Shown here in pieces: positions 60,001 through 63,760 of a stretch of 64,000 bases of DNA. A program made the translations under genes and the position numbers. The stretch is from Carposina sasakii (Eukaryota > Arthropoda > Insecta > Lepidoptera > Carposinidae), in assembly GCA_014607495.2 (NCBI GenBank), contig CP053159.1:3665501-3729500 (forward strand). The letters run 5' to 3'. How positions within the stretch are numbered: position 1 is the first letter of the stretch; every line of letters starts with the position of its first letter. The notes below the pieces were generated by a model. That model was not told the DNA's origin. It ran no database searches and worked only from the letters and a program-made list of their open reading frames with translations.

Positions 60001-62868
60001 AGAAAGCCAACATAATACATAACCGTTCCGTTAAGTAACAAGACAGGAGTATAGGATAATATCAGTTGTAGGTAAACAGAAATATTCCTATGGACATGCG
60101 GGGCTTCACTAGAATACATCAGCTGCATCTCCTTCCGTGCATATAACAGGAGTCGACTGAAGAACTCAGGGGTGCTCTCAGGTGATGAGCTAATTGTCAG
60201 TGACTTTTTACATCTGGCCCCACTATACTAAACGTGACTGTGGGATCACTTTCATGACGTGGCTTCCCCATTTTAGGAATACAATCGTGTGATATGTAAT
60301 TACATAAAAATAGGAAATACTCGTACATAACTACATACTCAATGGCACAGCAAGTAGTAGTTTTGTTGTAATTATTATAGCTATTATCAAAAACGAAATA
60401 CCCAATAAAAGGGCAGTTTAATTTCTTGGAAATTATTACGTAAAGAGAATTAGGTACTTCAATTGTTTTGAACACTCATTATGTATTATTGAACACGTGA
60501 AATGTTTAAACCACGTGTTATCGGTAGAGTAGAATATTATATAGTACCTAGCACCACCTAGTCTGCCTGTGGGTATCGTAAAAGGTGATTAAGTCCCTGT
60601 CAAGTGGGCTGCTGCGCCTCCCGTGTTCCTTTCTGACCCATGACACTACCAGACCACACTACCGGTAGCGTCGCGGAGAATGCTTTGTCCCTTCTGCACT
60701 ACTAGCCAGTAGTGCCGTGGGTATTCCTATGACAGTAGCATTATGGGGGGGAGGCTACATCCAGCAGTGATATGATGTGATATGATTTCTGACATTTTTA
60801 AAAGTCCTTCTCAAATTTTGGTAAATATTTTAATATAATAATATGACAGAACACACAATTTTACGGAATTTTGCTTTAAATTAGCTGAATGATTCGTCAC
60901 TTCAATCTAATTTAATAGAGAGGTAATTTCAGATAATTCATGAAATTCAGCTCGATATCAAATTAAGCGTTGTAGGTACCTCAGTCAGTCAGTATGCACG
61001 TAATGAATTGCATAATTCGACATTTAGGTAGTTGTTACCGCTAACGTAACGTTTCAACTAAATACTTTATAACAGGTCACTCCAAATATCACTCGTCGTT
61101 ACAAATAGAATAATGTGGTCAATTCTGACCGCCATCTTAATTCTAACATTAAGATTAGTTATGTACCTATGTTCCTCTATATTCTTGTAAAGGACTGAGA
61201 CAGAAAGGATCAATTTTTAGACACAATCGACCACAATGTCAACTGTCCCTATTCTACATAATAGCCTTTACCTCTCGCCATAACAAGCTAATTCTGAGAG
61301 TTTTACAGCCAATTTCTATAACTGATCTTGAGAGATTTTTTGCATATCTCAGATTTAATCATTAATTGTTTTCATACAAAATTTCAAATTAAGAATTTTA
61401 AAAATCCGAGATTCTTTTGATCTTTCGCAGTGACGTATTTATAGGTAGACGCGGAGTTTCATAATGAAATCTTTATAAAAAGTGGCACCAGTAAATCTAT
61501 GTAAACGTAATAACTGCATTAGATTAGATTTTAAAACTTGAATCTTATGTATTTATGACAATAGATGCCCAGCCATACAATTGAGCAGCTATTTGTCGTG
61601 TCATTTTTTGAGCGCTGTCACTGAATCTAGTTATAATTCATCTAAGATATTTCGTATTAGAATTGGCCATTAAAGTACTTGTGATATTTTAGATATTATT
61701 TTTTAATTTAACACTACATCAACATTTCTGAAACGTGCGTGACAATACGTACCTATGTATTTAGTAGTAGACAGACACACAATATATGTGTGTCTACTAC
61801 ATTGTATATTATACAATTAATCACACGACTGTATTTCAGAAATGAGGCAGTCGGAACTGCAGAAGCAGGGCCGGCCCGCCTATACGGCGAACCGAACAGT
61901 CGCTCCAGGCGCCAAATCCTACAGTGCGTCTAAATGGTAAAGATATAGGTATATATTATTAGGAGCAAACAGGAGAGGCGCCATAATTGGATCTCGCTCC
62001 ATTCTAAAATTTACTTCGGGCCGGCGCTGTGTAGAAGCATTAAGTAGTTCCTATCCTACATCCTTTCGTTGGAGCTTAGAGAATGCCCCGAGTTCTTAGG
62101 TCGACTCTTACGACATGCATGGAAGGAAGAACATGCAGCTGATGTATTCTAGTGAAGGCCCATATCAGCACAGGACAGTATGTATAAATCTACAGTATAC
62201 AGTATAAAGCCTGCAATAAGTTTCCTTAATGCTAAATGATACCTGCACGGGGCGAGCGAGGGCAGGTTGCTAGGACATAATAAACTGAAGTTATAAATAT
62301 ATAAACATACATGCGAGATAATGCCAATTAATTAACTAGTCTAAATGTGGCAACAGAACATACGATTCTCGACTGTTTGAGTCAACGGTTACTAATTTAT
62401 AAATACAGGATGTAACGTACAAACTTTTCATAATTAAAAAAAAATGAAAACATTTATATCATGTTCATGTAGTAGTGATTTTATATAAGATATATTTTAT
62501 TGTTAATAAATTGATTTATAATAAGAGGAAAACCTTGAATAATAGGCTACACAGAAGTTCAGGAGCTGAAAGGCTTCTTGAAAAATGAAGGAAAAAAACA
62601 GACAATTGTTTTATTAACGAATGGAAAGGAGAAGAAATGGCAAAATAAGTACGTCGTCGTCACGTCGCGGAATATGTCTGTACAATTTTTTTTGTTTTTG
62701 TTGTTATGCTGAAGAAGTGCATAGCATAAAATACCTAGTGCCAGAATATCACAGATTCTTTTTCAATTGACTTAAGCTATGTTTGATTTTATACTTACTT
62801 CAAGGTTTTACACCATACTTCCGGTCCTTTGGAACATTCCTTTGGTACTTGTCGCGCTGTCGTCGAGT
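29860..62868 (-). CDS. Prosaposin / saposin-related precursor (19 exons, 5' end missing)
   Basis: Nineteen exons join in consistent phase to 2876 nt, about 958 aa, ending at TGA 29860-29862. Two SapA-type domains (C-x-x-GP-x-x-WC, then C-x5-C) stand near the N-terminus, followed by or separated by eight SapB-like domains, most with the six cysteines that form three disulfides. Family members are secretory/lysosomal precursors cut into small lipid-binding proteins that present sphingolipids to hydrolases or bind lipids at membranes. Length and domain count suit Drosophila Sap-r (about 950 aa). Most SapB domains are split between two exons. The first SapB lacks its N-terminal CxxC. No signal-peptide exon is visible downstream to 64000. 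A BEL retrotransposon, a hAT transposon, an RTE fragment and two tRNA genes lie in introns. Confidence 0.92.
30110..30300. repeat. Interspersed repeat with tRNA-like B-box motif
   Basis: Ends in GGGATTCGAACCCAGGTC, a B-box-like motif, after AACATCGATGACTC. A related fragment is at 29495-29600. Both flank the last prosaposin exon. Confidence 0.45.
30398..30838 (+). repeat. Interspersed repeat family S3 copy
   Basis: Near full-length relative of 8220-8640; ends 72 bp before prosaposin exon 18. Confidence 0.65.
30910..31052 (-). CDS. Prosaposin exon 18 (SapB-8, first half)
   Basis: Encodes LDCAVCETVVMAV and reaches CALLPAKY. The acceptor is GTTTTAG and the donor GTAAGTGG. Confidence 0.92.
31400..31625 (+). 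repeat. Interspersed repeat family S3, partial copy
   Basis: Diverged copy retaining GGCTTTCAAAGTTGTGTGGG and neighbouring blocks of the family. Confidence 0.45.
31635..31935 (+). repeat. Interspersed repeat S6
   Basis: Begins CTAGCTGACCCGGCAAACGT and ends with CGGTCGAGCCGTTTCGGAGG, then TATATATTAGAAG. This type of repeat is common in insect genomes. No coding potential. Confidence 0.55.
32295..32481 (-). CDS. Prosaposin exon 17 (SapB-7, second half)
   Basis: Sixty-two codons with four cysteines ending CQELKLCSP. The acceptor is TTCCCAG and the donor GTAAGC. Confidence 0.92.
32546..32714. mobile_element. hAT-type MITE, 169 bp
   Basis: Ends CAGGGATTCTCAAACT and, inverted, CAGGGGTTCCCAAAGT. 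Flanked by 8-bp duplications GTCTAATC / ATCTAATC (7 of 8 match). Lies in the same prosaposin intron as the BEL element. Confidence 0.7.
32840..33561 (-). repeat. BEL element 3' LTR
   Basis: 722 bp, TG...CA on the plus strand. Contains the stop codon of the polyprotein frame (33522) and a minus-strand AATAAA at 33479-33484. Confidence 0.92.
33522..39164 (-). CDS. BEL/Pao gag-pol polyprotein, 1880 aa
   Basis: Single open frame. Order by approximate residue: Ser/Thr-rich N-terminus and charged coiled coil (about 90-160), gag-like DUF1759 region (about 210-400), cysteine/histidine zinc knuckles (about 435-500), retropepsin-like protease with LLDEGSTVSLLD (about 555), reverse transcriptase with YMDD (about 970), RNase H starting at FTDASETAYAAAVYW (about 1150), integrase zinc-binding HHCC (about 1490-1540), integrase core with VDYFGP, SDNGTN and GGAWER giving D, D, E (about 1565-1675), and a C-terminal DUF5641 domain (about 1795-1855). 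No env. The motifs I checked are intact, so the copy may be active. Confidence 0.93.
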   Translation of the reverse strand: MVLRAGSFGQEKISAQKMPVTRSQHGRSSAQEEDRTSSEMTSGTTSSEATSGTTGTSTMDSAGTKTTGSGTMASAAGTEEHPKKKSSSALTLVPVKAPSLAKSKRSRKKELEAREELARLKLMKIEAEAKLAEARLARIQYEDEEDESRSEDEEPEDRTAHVQEWVRATMDVEEKEGEPMKEALPAIDARPHESSGYRVSELAGAIKMAMESSPVRSPAPPPSYMHELPAFEGNSAEWLAFKRVYEDTAPLFSSTQNMARLRRALKGAAREAIKNILYSDSAPEEIIDALRRRFGRPDALVMHELERMKALPKIMDTARDVCLFASIVSNGVATIKNLKKIHFLYSPEMKKAIEEKMGPIMKFRWYDFAAEHEDSEEPDLVLMSRFLDREADRCGAYAAPETPRRFGLKQHFTHQTTEKPRPPEQRVEPTRAEKMECPACRGEHRLYECRRFKESSVQERWDIVKKSRLCFKCLHSPHRKETCKRPPCKICKRLHHQLLHNTEKRQQQPEKEEEEDVQEVSNHVMLPVNTASTARAFLKIIPVELYGPRGSEKVLALLDEGSTVSLLDSAVAEKIGASGPEETLAISTVGGKIIMKKNSQRLSMEIRGVHQEGKKRLNEVRTIDKMDLAPQYVKKSRIEECSHLKKMADQLHYNEDPPQLLIGQDNWHLIVSRAIRRGKKNQPIASLTELGWVLHGTDGGESKPVHFINCAQLAGEEDDHMEKIIKEHFSIESLGIQPRRPSLDIEAKALQTLEKTSRRIEGGRFETGLLWKTEDERMPASYKSAENRWKNIEKKLDKDIDMKKEYERQINHLLENDYAEEAPEECTSDREWYLPHFAVTHPTKKKMRIVFDAAAKVQGKSLNDALLPGPDLLQSLFGVLLRFRQSHIAVVADIKEMFLQIRIRDEDRDSLRFLWRGQGQEGSPKKYRMKSVIFGAASSPSTAIYIKNRNAAEHKEEYPEAARAIVRNHYMDDYLQSFATVEDAKKIAKEVDTVHLKAGFELRGWASNHPEVLADMKTEEMKTEITLGHEEKTLGLRWFIKEDALGFRTSLRNTPEDVINEARTPTKREITSAIMSTFDPMGLVSPVLIQGKKLMQDVWRSGVGWDEEITEEACETWKKYMKNLQLLRDLHIPRCISPTNTEGELHVFTDASETAYAAAVYWRTKNEDGKILVSLLAGKARVTPLKPISIPRLELQAALLGSRLAYSVEKELDLKTKRKTFWTDSSTVLSWIKSDPRTFKPYVAHRLAEIEETTKPQEWRWIPTAQNPADDATREIPENFNQAHRWFTGPEFLQRKEEEWPAPRSFKTKPTGEERNTVVAAIAGPKMMTPDPLRFSSWTRLWRATARVLQFIDMCRKKNRVHAARKREKDDTSWKVNRKKKNVPARPVTVKKSKEVRRFIPLEATYLEQAEKLLLQRSQRDCFEEEMTCLRRSKPLDRSSKLKKLDVIEENGLLHLRGRIDAAQNIDRNFKRPVVLDGKNYVTKLLIQHYHERFNHGNHATVINELRQRYWILGLRSAVKWTLHHCQWCRVKKTIPQPVPTGDLPEERLRHGAHPFTCAAVDYFGPMIVTIGRRHEKRWGALFTCLTTRAVHIELATSLSTDSMILALRRMAARRGMPSVLFSDNGTNFVGAKRELQEAIEELKKEDTLATEAEKIGVRWKFIPPGAPNMGGAWERMVRSVKTALAATLNEKTPREEVLHTLLVEAEHIVNSRPLTDLDENASEEALTPNHFLIGRSCGAPRVGAFTDQDMAGRSTWKSTQRMVDHFWSRWIKEYLPTLLPRKIDGRAATRDLRCGDIVLVVDHTLPRCTWPRGRITQVYPGPDGRTRVVDVATPGGVLRRPHSKIILVVPVESSPEPGVGALHEGENVGDEDMKPTQIK
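39147..39163 (-). other. Primer-binding site of the BEL element
   Basis: Minus-strand TGGTCCTTCGAGCCGGA starts two bases after the 5' LTR. It is complementary to a tRNA 3' end of sequence ...TCCGGCTCGAAGGACCA, which from memory matches insect tRNA-Tyr. Its first bases are also part of the polyprotein ATG. Confidence 0.7.
39166..39887 (-). repeat. BEL element 5' LTR
   Basis: 722 bp, the same as 32840-33561 by eye. The polyprotein start codon lies two bases inside its inner edge. Confidence 0.92.
40283..40416 (-). CDS. Prosaposin exon 16 (linker, SapB-7 start)
   Basis: Linker, then TICVICEFVLKEI opening SapB-7. The acceptor is ATTGCAG and the donor GTACGTCG. The next intron holds the BEL element; without it the intron would be about 750 bp. 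Confidence 0.92.
40482..40640 (+). repeat. Interspersed repeat family S5 copy
   Basis: Begins GCGACCCGCCCCGGCTTCGC and includes GCATCAAAATCCGTTGCGTA and ACATAGTGACAGACAGAC. Three more copies lie within 2.1 kb (40935, 41543, 42575). Confidence 0.65.
40730..40865 (+). repeat. SINE-like family S2, 5' part
   Basis: Contains TTCTCGAAATGGCTTAG, CAGTCACGTTTAGCAGATCG and ATCACTGACAAGCTA, then breaks off. Confidence 0.5.
40935..41046 (+). repeat. Interspersed repeat family S5, 3' part
   Basis: Contains AATCAATATCCGGTGCGTAG and ATACATAGGGGCAGACAGCG; ends 47 bp before prosaposin exon 15. Confidence 0.55.
41093..41393 (-). CDS. Prosaposin exon 15 (SapB-6, second half, linker)
   Basis: The longest exon, 301 nt. 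SapB-6 closes with CVYLKLCKD, then about 50 residues of basic linker. The acceptor is TTTGACAG and the donor GTGAG. Confidence 0.92.
41543..42115 (+). repeat. Interspersed repeat family S5, split by a MITE
   Basis: Left part 41543-41598 and right part 41985-42115 together form one family copy. The MITE at 41599-41982 is inserted between them at a TA. Confidence 0.65.
41599..41982. mobile_element. MITE with CAGGGTG ends and TA target duplication
   Basis: Begins CAGGGTG and ends CACCCTG, flanked by TA on both sides as in Tc1/mariner-type elements. It is the intact relative of the palindrome at 28816-29150 and of the inverted copy at 57488-57827. Confidence 0.7.
42138..42275 (-). CDS. Prosaposin exon 14 (SapB-5 end, SapB-6 start)
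   Basis: Starts VCPAIGLCP, closing SapB-5; then NCPLCLFAVEEL opens SapB-6. The acceptor is TTACCAG and the donor GTAAGAGAG. Confidence 0.92.
42575..42690 (+). repeat. Interspersed repeat family S5, 3' part
   Basis: Contains TTGAAATCCCTTGCGTAGTT and ATACATAGGGACAGACAGAC; ends 68 bp before prosaposin exon 13. Confidence 0.55.
42758..42892 (-). CDS. Prosaposin exon 13 (SapB-5, middle)
   Basis: Forty-five codons with two cysteines (ACDKLPQS, ECKQFV). SapB-5 is the only domain spread over three exons. The donor is GTAAGTATA. Confidence 0.92.
43316..43387 (-). tRNA. tRNA-Pro (AGG)
   Basis: 72 nt with no intron. Minus strand starts GGCTCGTTGGTCTAGGGG (acceptor arm plus A box); the B box is GGTTCAAATCC. 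The anticodon loop TTAGGGT gives AGG. The anticodon stem has one T-G wobble where the sister gene has C-G. No CCA encoded, as expected in eukaryotes. Confidence 0.93.
43633..43704 (-). tRNA. tRNA-Pro (TGG)
   Basis: 72 nt, almost identical to the AGG gene 245 bp away. The anticodon loop TTTGGGT gives TGG and the anticodon stem is fully paired. Both lie in the prosaposin intron between exons 12 and 13, on the same strand as the host gene. Confidence 0.94.
43705..44475. other. Prosaposin intron, no further feature
   Basis: AT-rich sequence after the tRNA genes. A weak S6-like fragment (AAAATCGGTCAATCCGTTAC) lies near 44420-44445. Nothing coding seen. Confidence 0.4.
44476..44757 (-). repeat. 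SINE-like family S1 copy, inverted
   Basis: Full-length inverted copy starting with a CATCATCATCATC tail and CCTATTGCAGTCCACTGCTG. Ends 23 bp before prosaposin exon 12. Confidence 0.7.
44780..44959 (-). CDS. Prosaposin exon 12 (linker, SapB-5 start)
   Basis: A Pro-rich linker of about 40 residues, then ACSFCQYFLHYL opening SapB-5. The acceptor is AATCCAG and the donor GTAAGA. Confidence 0.9.
45025..45560 (-). repeat. Interspersed repeat family S3, inverted, interrupted
   Basis: Inverted relative to 8220-8640 and split by the S4 SINE at 45247-45349. Confidence 0.65.
45247..45349. mobile_element. SINE family S4 insertion with 14-bp target duplication
   Basis: GTCACTAAACAAAA at 45233-45246 is repeated exactly at 45350-45363. 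The insert carries the family core with GGGGTAGGCAGAGCACCAAG. A clean retroposition event inside an S3 repeat. Confidence 0.75.
45785..45930 (+). repeat. SINE-like family S2, diverged copy
   Basis: Retains ACGACATGCACGAAAGGAGA and TGCAGCTGATGTAGT; the 5' part is weak. Confidence 0.4.
45997..46247 (-). CDS. Prosaposin exon 11 (SapB-4, second half, long linker)
   Basis: Encodes the SapB-4 close (CTMMGICGN), then about 45 residues of charged linker, a likely proteolytic region. The acceptor is TCCCCCAG and the donor GTCTGT. Confidence 0.9.
46860..46985 (+). repeat. SINE-like family S2, 5' part
   Basis: Contains TTAGTGACAAGTTGCTAGCT after a diverged 5' segment; ends 71 bp before prosaposin exon 10. 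Confidence 0.5.
47056..47153 (-). CDS. Prosaposin exon 10 (SapB-4, first half)
   Basis: Encodes VPCEFCEKVVNHL. The donor GTATGATAAT was chosen over an upstream GTCGGT because it keeps the frame into exon 11. Confidence 0.88.
47232..47489. mobile_element. MITE with ~27-bp terminal inverted repeats
   Basis: Left end TTGGTGAGAGCGAGATGTCT, right end its exact inverse AGACATCTCGCTCTCACCAA. The 258-bp unit has a diverged relative at 63213-63480 (shared CAGAGCTATTAATAACTA and CTTTGCATGTAAA). Confidence 0.75.
47767..47966 (-). CDS. Prosaposin exon 9 (SapB-3, second half)
   Basis: Starts TCGKMSSLSDAC and reaches CHVSAMCQH, followed by a His/Asp-rich linker. The acceptor is TATCGCAG and the donor GTAAGTA. 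Confidence 0.9.
48116..48301. mobile_element. hAT-type MITE, 186 bp
   Basis: Ends CAGTCTTTCCCAAA and, inverted, CAGATCTTTGCAAA. Flanked by 8-bp duplications GTCTAGAG / CTCTAGAG (7 of 8 match). Confidence 0.7.
48571..48684 (-). CDS. Prosaposin exon 8 (SapB-3, first half)
   Basis: Encodes ECSNCRKTVTVI and an amphipathic helix. The acceptor CTTTTACAG lies about 15 bp from the end of an RTE LINE fragment. The donor is GTGGGTATC. Confidence 0.88.
48698..49318 (-). mobile_element. RTE-type LINE, 3' fragment
   Basis: Minus-strand coding for the C-terminal region of an RTE-clade reverse transcriptase: GWMKWRQVTRVTCDARMPLK, then VVLYGSECWAVKKK, MRMLRWICGVTRMDKIRNE and WYGHVKRRDE, with stops or frame breaks, then RGRPKKCWMDC. 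A non-coding tail ends in GATGATGATGAT. Truncated at 5' and defective. The tail stops about 15 bp before the splice acceptor of prosaposin exon 8. Confidence 0.8.
49362..49470 (+). repeat. Repeat S8, copy 2
   Basis: Second copy of 26462-26572, sharing CTGCTATTTAACGGACGAG. Confidence 0.55.
49885..50165 (+). repeat. SINE-like family S1 copy, full length
   Basis: The best full-length copy, ending in AGTGGACTGCAATAGGCTG and (ATG)n. It lies about 90 bp before the hAT element. Confidence 0.75.
50257..53335 (+). mobile_element. Apparently intact hAT transposon, 3079 bp
   Basis: Ends TAGGGAATGAAA in inverted orientation, flanked by the exact 8-bp duplication GCTCGAAC (50249-50256 and 53336-53343). 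Several ACCGGGTT motifs lie within about 110 bp of each end, in the position of subterminal transposase sites. One open transposase gene. Inserted in the prosaposin intron between exons 7 and 8, opposite in orientation to the host gene. Confidence 0.93.
51022..52941 (+). CDS. hAT transposase, BED zinc finger, 639 aa
   Basis: An open frame of the usual length for the family. Residues about 14-57 form a BED-type zinc finger (CKYC ... HLKKKH) for DNA binding. The catalytic core has SLSADEWTS and GLTTDGASVM (aspartates typical of the hAT RNase H-like fold), an insertion with an acidic patch (SDSDSESDDEED), and RTRWSSLCDML. The C-terminal dimerisation region carries SVESERAFSTAGYF and SRLNDSTLDALLFLRSH. 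It resembles ZBED-like hAT proteins. No stop or frameshift, so the element may be autonomous. AATAAA follows at 53086-53091. Confidence 0.93.
   Translation: MADFIENTRNMEDKSSVWGHFLKSKTKPEAKCKYCNRVLLCSGGSTSSLRSHLKKKHIISLDSIKVVPGPGQPENDETGPSTSKRPNKITKYLKTTDSLELTVSRMVTLDGIAFRVFANSVDLRRLFKKANYELPTTANTIKNIVMQCSQNAKEEVKQIISRLKKNGRNFSLSADEWTSCRNRRYMNINLHLPDLNSKNHISLGLARLEGSATALKCAHVLKMRLLEFDLSLEDDIAGLTTDGASVMVKMGKCLPIYHQLCYAHCLQLAVLDVLYKKSNEPAVELVNLSDSDSESDDEEDGVNVDTENWQRATITNQHYKDLIQKVRNVVKIFRKSPTKNDDLLQKYVREKFGHDLCLILDCRTRWSSLCDMLDRFLAVYECIQKALLDLKSDISFTNDEMISLKELKEVLEIIKGVVEVLCLEDATLLTADTVLKCMFNKLSSIYGILSFELQTALRKRIAERYLLIQGVLKYLNNAQEFFQDNENLSIFEKPTSNFIKSIVTKMVTDSDDCRIPLAAYQSSNTASQTPIFKSFKDELLHVLKPTKSCSIPLAPPTTNLDAEKMVLCEMALHENGGGRGKFLTMAYEALITIKPTSVESERAFSTAGYFCSKLRSRLNDSTLDALLFLRSHYLAKKSE
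53423..53620 (-). CDS. Prosaposin exon 7 (SapB-2, second half)
   Basis: Sixty-six codons with the remaining four cysteines, ending CSVAGLCNN. Flanked by AATCACAG and GTGAG, phase 0. Confidence 0.92.
53687..53920 (+). repeat. SINE family S4, longer copy
   Basis: Starts ATCACGCCTTTATCCCTTCC and continues past the 45-kb copy through AGTGACAGGTGGTCAGTCCA to GAGAAGCAGCTGTAG. Confidence 0.6.
54229..54376 (-). CDS. Prosaposin exon 6 (SapA-2 end, SapB-2 start)
   Basis: Encodes CKATHHCIERVW, then DDVCKICTDMV, the opening CxxC of SapB-2. The acceptor is GTTTTTAG and the donor GTATTGTC. Confidence 0.9.
54513..54711. mobile_element. MITE related to 58533-58720
   Basis: CGGCCCCCTTAATACCT at the left is answered by an inverted CGCCCCCTGATTACCT at the right. 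Inner parts share GCTTCGGCTTTACT-like sequence with the other copy. Confidence 0.5.
54712..56929. other. Prosaposin intron (exons 5-6), mostly unique
   Basis: AT-rich. Opposing open frames of 60-100 codons at 55365-55664 have no recognisable domain and no splice or start support. A fragment with AAACCACTGAACCGATTT (56225-56260) belongs to the S5 superfamily. Confidence 0.4.
56930..57095 (+). repeat. SINE-like family S1, 3' part
   Basis: Contains CAGCAGCGCCTTCCGTGTTA and CAACAGTAGACTGCAATAGG; ends 93 bp before prosaposin exon 5. Confidence 0.6.
57188..57245 (-). CDS. Prosaposin exon 5 (SapA-2, first half)
   Basis: Encodes CTWGPSYWCSNF, a second SapA signature. The acceptor is TTTTTCAG and the donor GTATAC. 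Confidence 0.85.
57305..57480 (-). repeat. SINE-like family S2, inverted
   Basis: Starts GGGGCTTCACTTACAATACA and has GCTGCATCTCCTTCCGTGCA, the inverse of the family 3' end. Confidence 0.6.
57488..57827. mobile_element. CAGGGTG-type MITE, inverted and end-truncated
   Basis: Inverted relative of 41599-41982, abutting an S2 repeat on its left. It breaks off in GATGATGAGGAGAT, short of the terminal TGATTTTTGG. Confidence 0.6.
58196..58235 (-). CDS. Prosaposin exon 4 (40-nt linker)
   Basis: Encodes a short Lys/Thr/Pro-rich linker between SapB-1 and SapA-2. It is needed for phase: it changes phase 0 to phase 1. The acceptor is ATTTCAG and the donor GTAAGAG. Confidence 0.75.
58345..58460 (-). repeat. 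SINE-like family S2, inverted
   Basis: Contains ATGCTAGCAACTTGTCAGTA and CGTTCCGTGCATTTCATCGT, inverted family blocks. Confidence 0.5.
58533..58720. mobile_element. MITE with ~55-bp inverted repeats
   Basis: Long arms share AGCAAAGCCGAAGCAATGCG in inverted orientation, with a short GC-rich centre. It lies 46 bp from prosaposin exon 3. Confidence 0.65.
58766..58960 (-). CDS. Prosaposin exon 3 (SapB-1, second half)
   Basis: Sixty-five codons with four cysteines, ending CQIVGMCNN, the usual SapB close. Phase 0 at both ends; the donor is GTGAGTATT. Confidence 0.9.
59525..59669 (-). CDS. Prosaposin exon 2 (SapA-1 end, SapB-1 start)
   Basis: Encodes SGAECGAVGHCIGTVW, completing SapA, then the first half of a SapB-like domain that has no cysteine pair. 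The acceptor is TTTATTAG and the donor GTTAGT. Confidence 0.88.
60090..60275 (-). repeat. SINE-like family S2, inverted, near full length
   Basis: Starts GCGGGGCTTCACTAGAATAC and runs to AACGTGACTGTGGGATCA. Confidence 0.6.
60520..60785 (+). repeat. SINE-like family S1, diverged copy
   Basis: Contains TGTGGGTATCGTAAAAGGTG and GAGGCTACATCCAGCAGTG; the middle is diverged. Confidence 0.55.
61820..62165 (+). repeat. SINE-like family S2, split by a hAT MITE
   Basis: The left part ends at GGAACTGCAGAAG and the right resumes at 62038, running to GTGAAGGCCCATATCAGCAC. The MITE at 61866-62029 separates them. Confidence 0.55.
61866..62029. mobile_element. hAT-type MITE, 164 bp
   Basis: Ends CAGGGCCGGC and, inverted, CAGCGCCGGC. 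Flanked by 8-bp duplications TGCAGAAG / TGTAGAAG (7 of 8 match). Confidence 0.7.
62799..62868 (-). CDS. Prosaposin exon 1 in window (SapA-1, first half)
   Basis: Encodes CSKGPEVWCKTL, the SapA signature. Starts with the last two bases of a codon, so another coding exon precedes it. Flanked by CACAG and GTAAGT. Confidence 0.88.
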
Positions 62869-63212
62869 CTGTGAACAACACAATAACATACATAGAACAA
62901 AGTACATGATGATTGCCTTTTTAAACAAATATGTTTAATGAATACCACATTATTAGATCCATAAAGGTAAGTAAGTACCATCATACAAGTAGCTATACCT
63001 ATACACTATTCTAACTCAACTTGCAGAAGATAAAATCATTATTAGATGATCAGATCTTAGACAAAATAACATTATTATGTAATTATATTTGATCGAAGAT
63101 TGTACGCCATTAATTCGTAATCGTAACGGAGGAGGAATCTCCGTTTTTTTTTACACTTTGGAGGTGGTCCAACGAGCAATGATGATCAGCGCCCGATCAA
63201 GGATGATATTGA

Positions 63213-63480
63213 TGAGAGCGGGATATTTCACATTTAAACGTCAAATTCACAGAGCTATTAATAACTAAACAAACTAAGTGTACCTACTTTGCATGTAAAA
63301 AATAGACTTGGGAATTAGATTATATCTATTGAGGGATCGTCCGTCACCGGGCCCTATAGATTATACACTCATTCTCGGGCCAGGTCTGAATGAAATTGCG
63401 TTGATAGAAGTGGTTAGCAAATCTCTTTTTACACGCCAAATATAAACATTTATGTTGGCTAGTTATTACTTAGCTCAGTA
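63213..63480. mobile_element. Diverged relative of the 47232 MITE
   Basis: Shares the interior of 47232-47489; the left terminal repeat is degraded and about 40 bp are inserted near 63325-63365. Confidence 0.5.
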
Positions 63481-63674
63481 GTTTTGTCGCAGAAATATTT
63501 ATTTTTCTATACAGGGTACCTAATCCTTCTAGTTTATTTTTATTCCATTTCATACCACCTAACCAGTTTCTATAAATGAATATAGGTAAGGTACTCACTC
63601 ATAAGAATATCAGATAGACAGACTTCTGAATGGATCAATGGTGTTGTTTTAAATAAGTAGTATATTAGACTAAT

Positions 63675-63760
63675 ACCCCCCATGGCAGTTTTGTGACATG
63701 CCCTGGTGGAGGCCTATGTCCAGCAGTGGACTGCAATAGGCTGATGATGATGATGATGAT
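63675..63760 (+). repeat. SINE-like family S1, 3' end
   Basis: Contains CCCTGGTGGAGGCCTATGTC and AGTGGACTGCAATAGGCTG, ending in (ATG)n. Confidence 0.65.
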
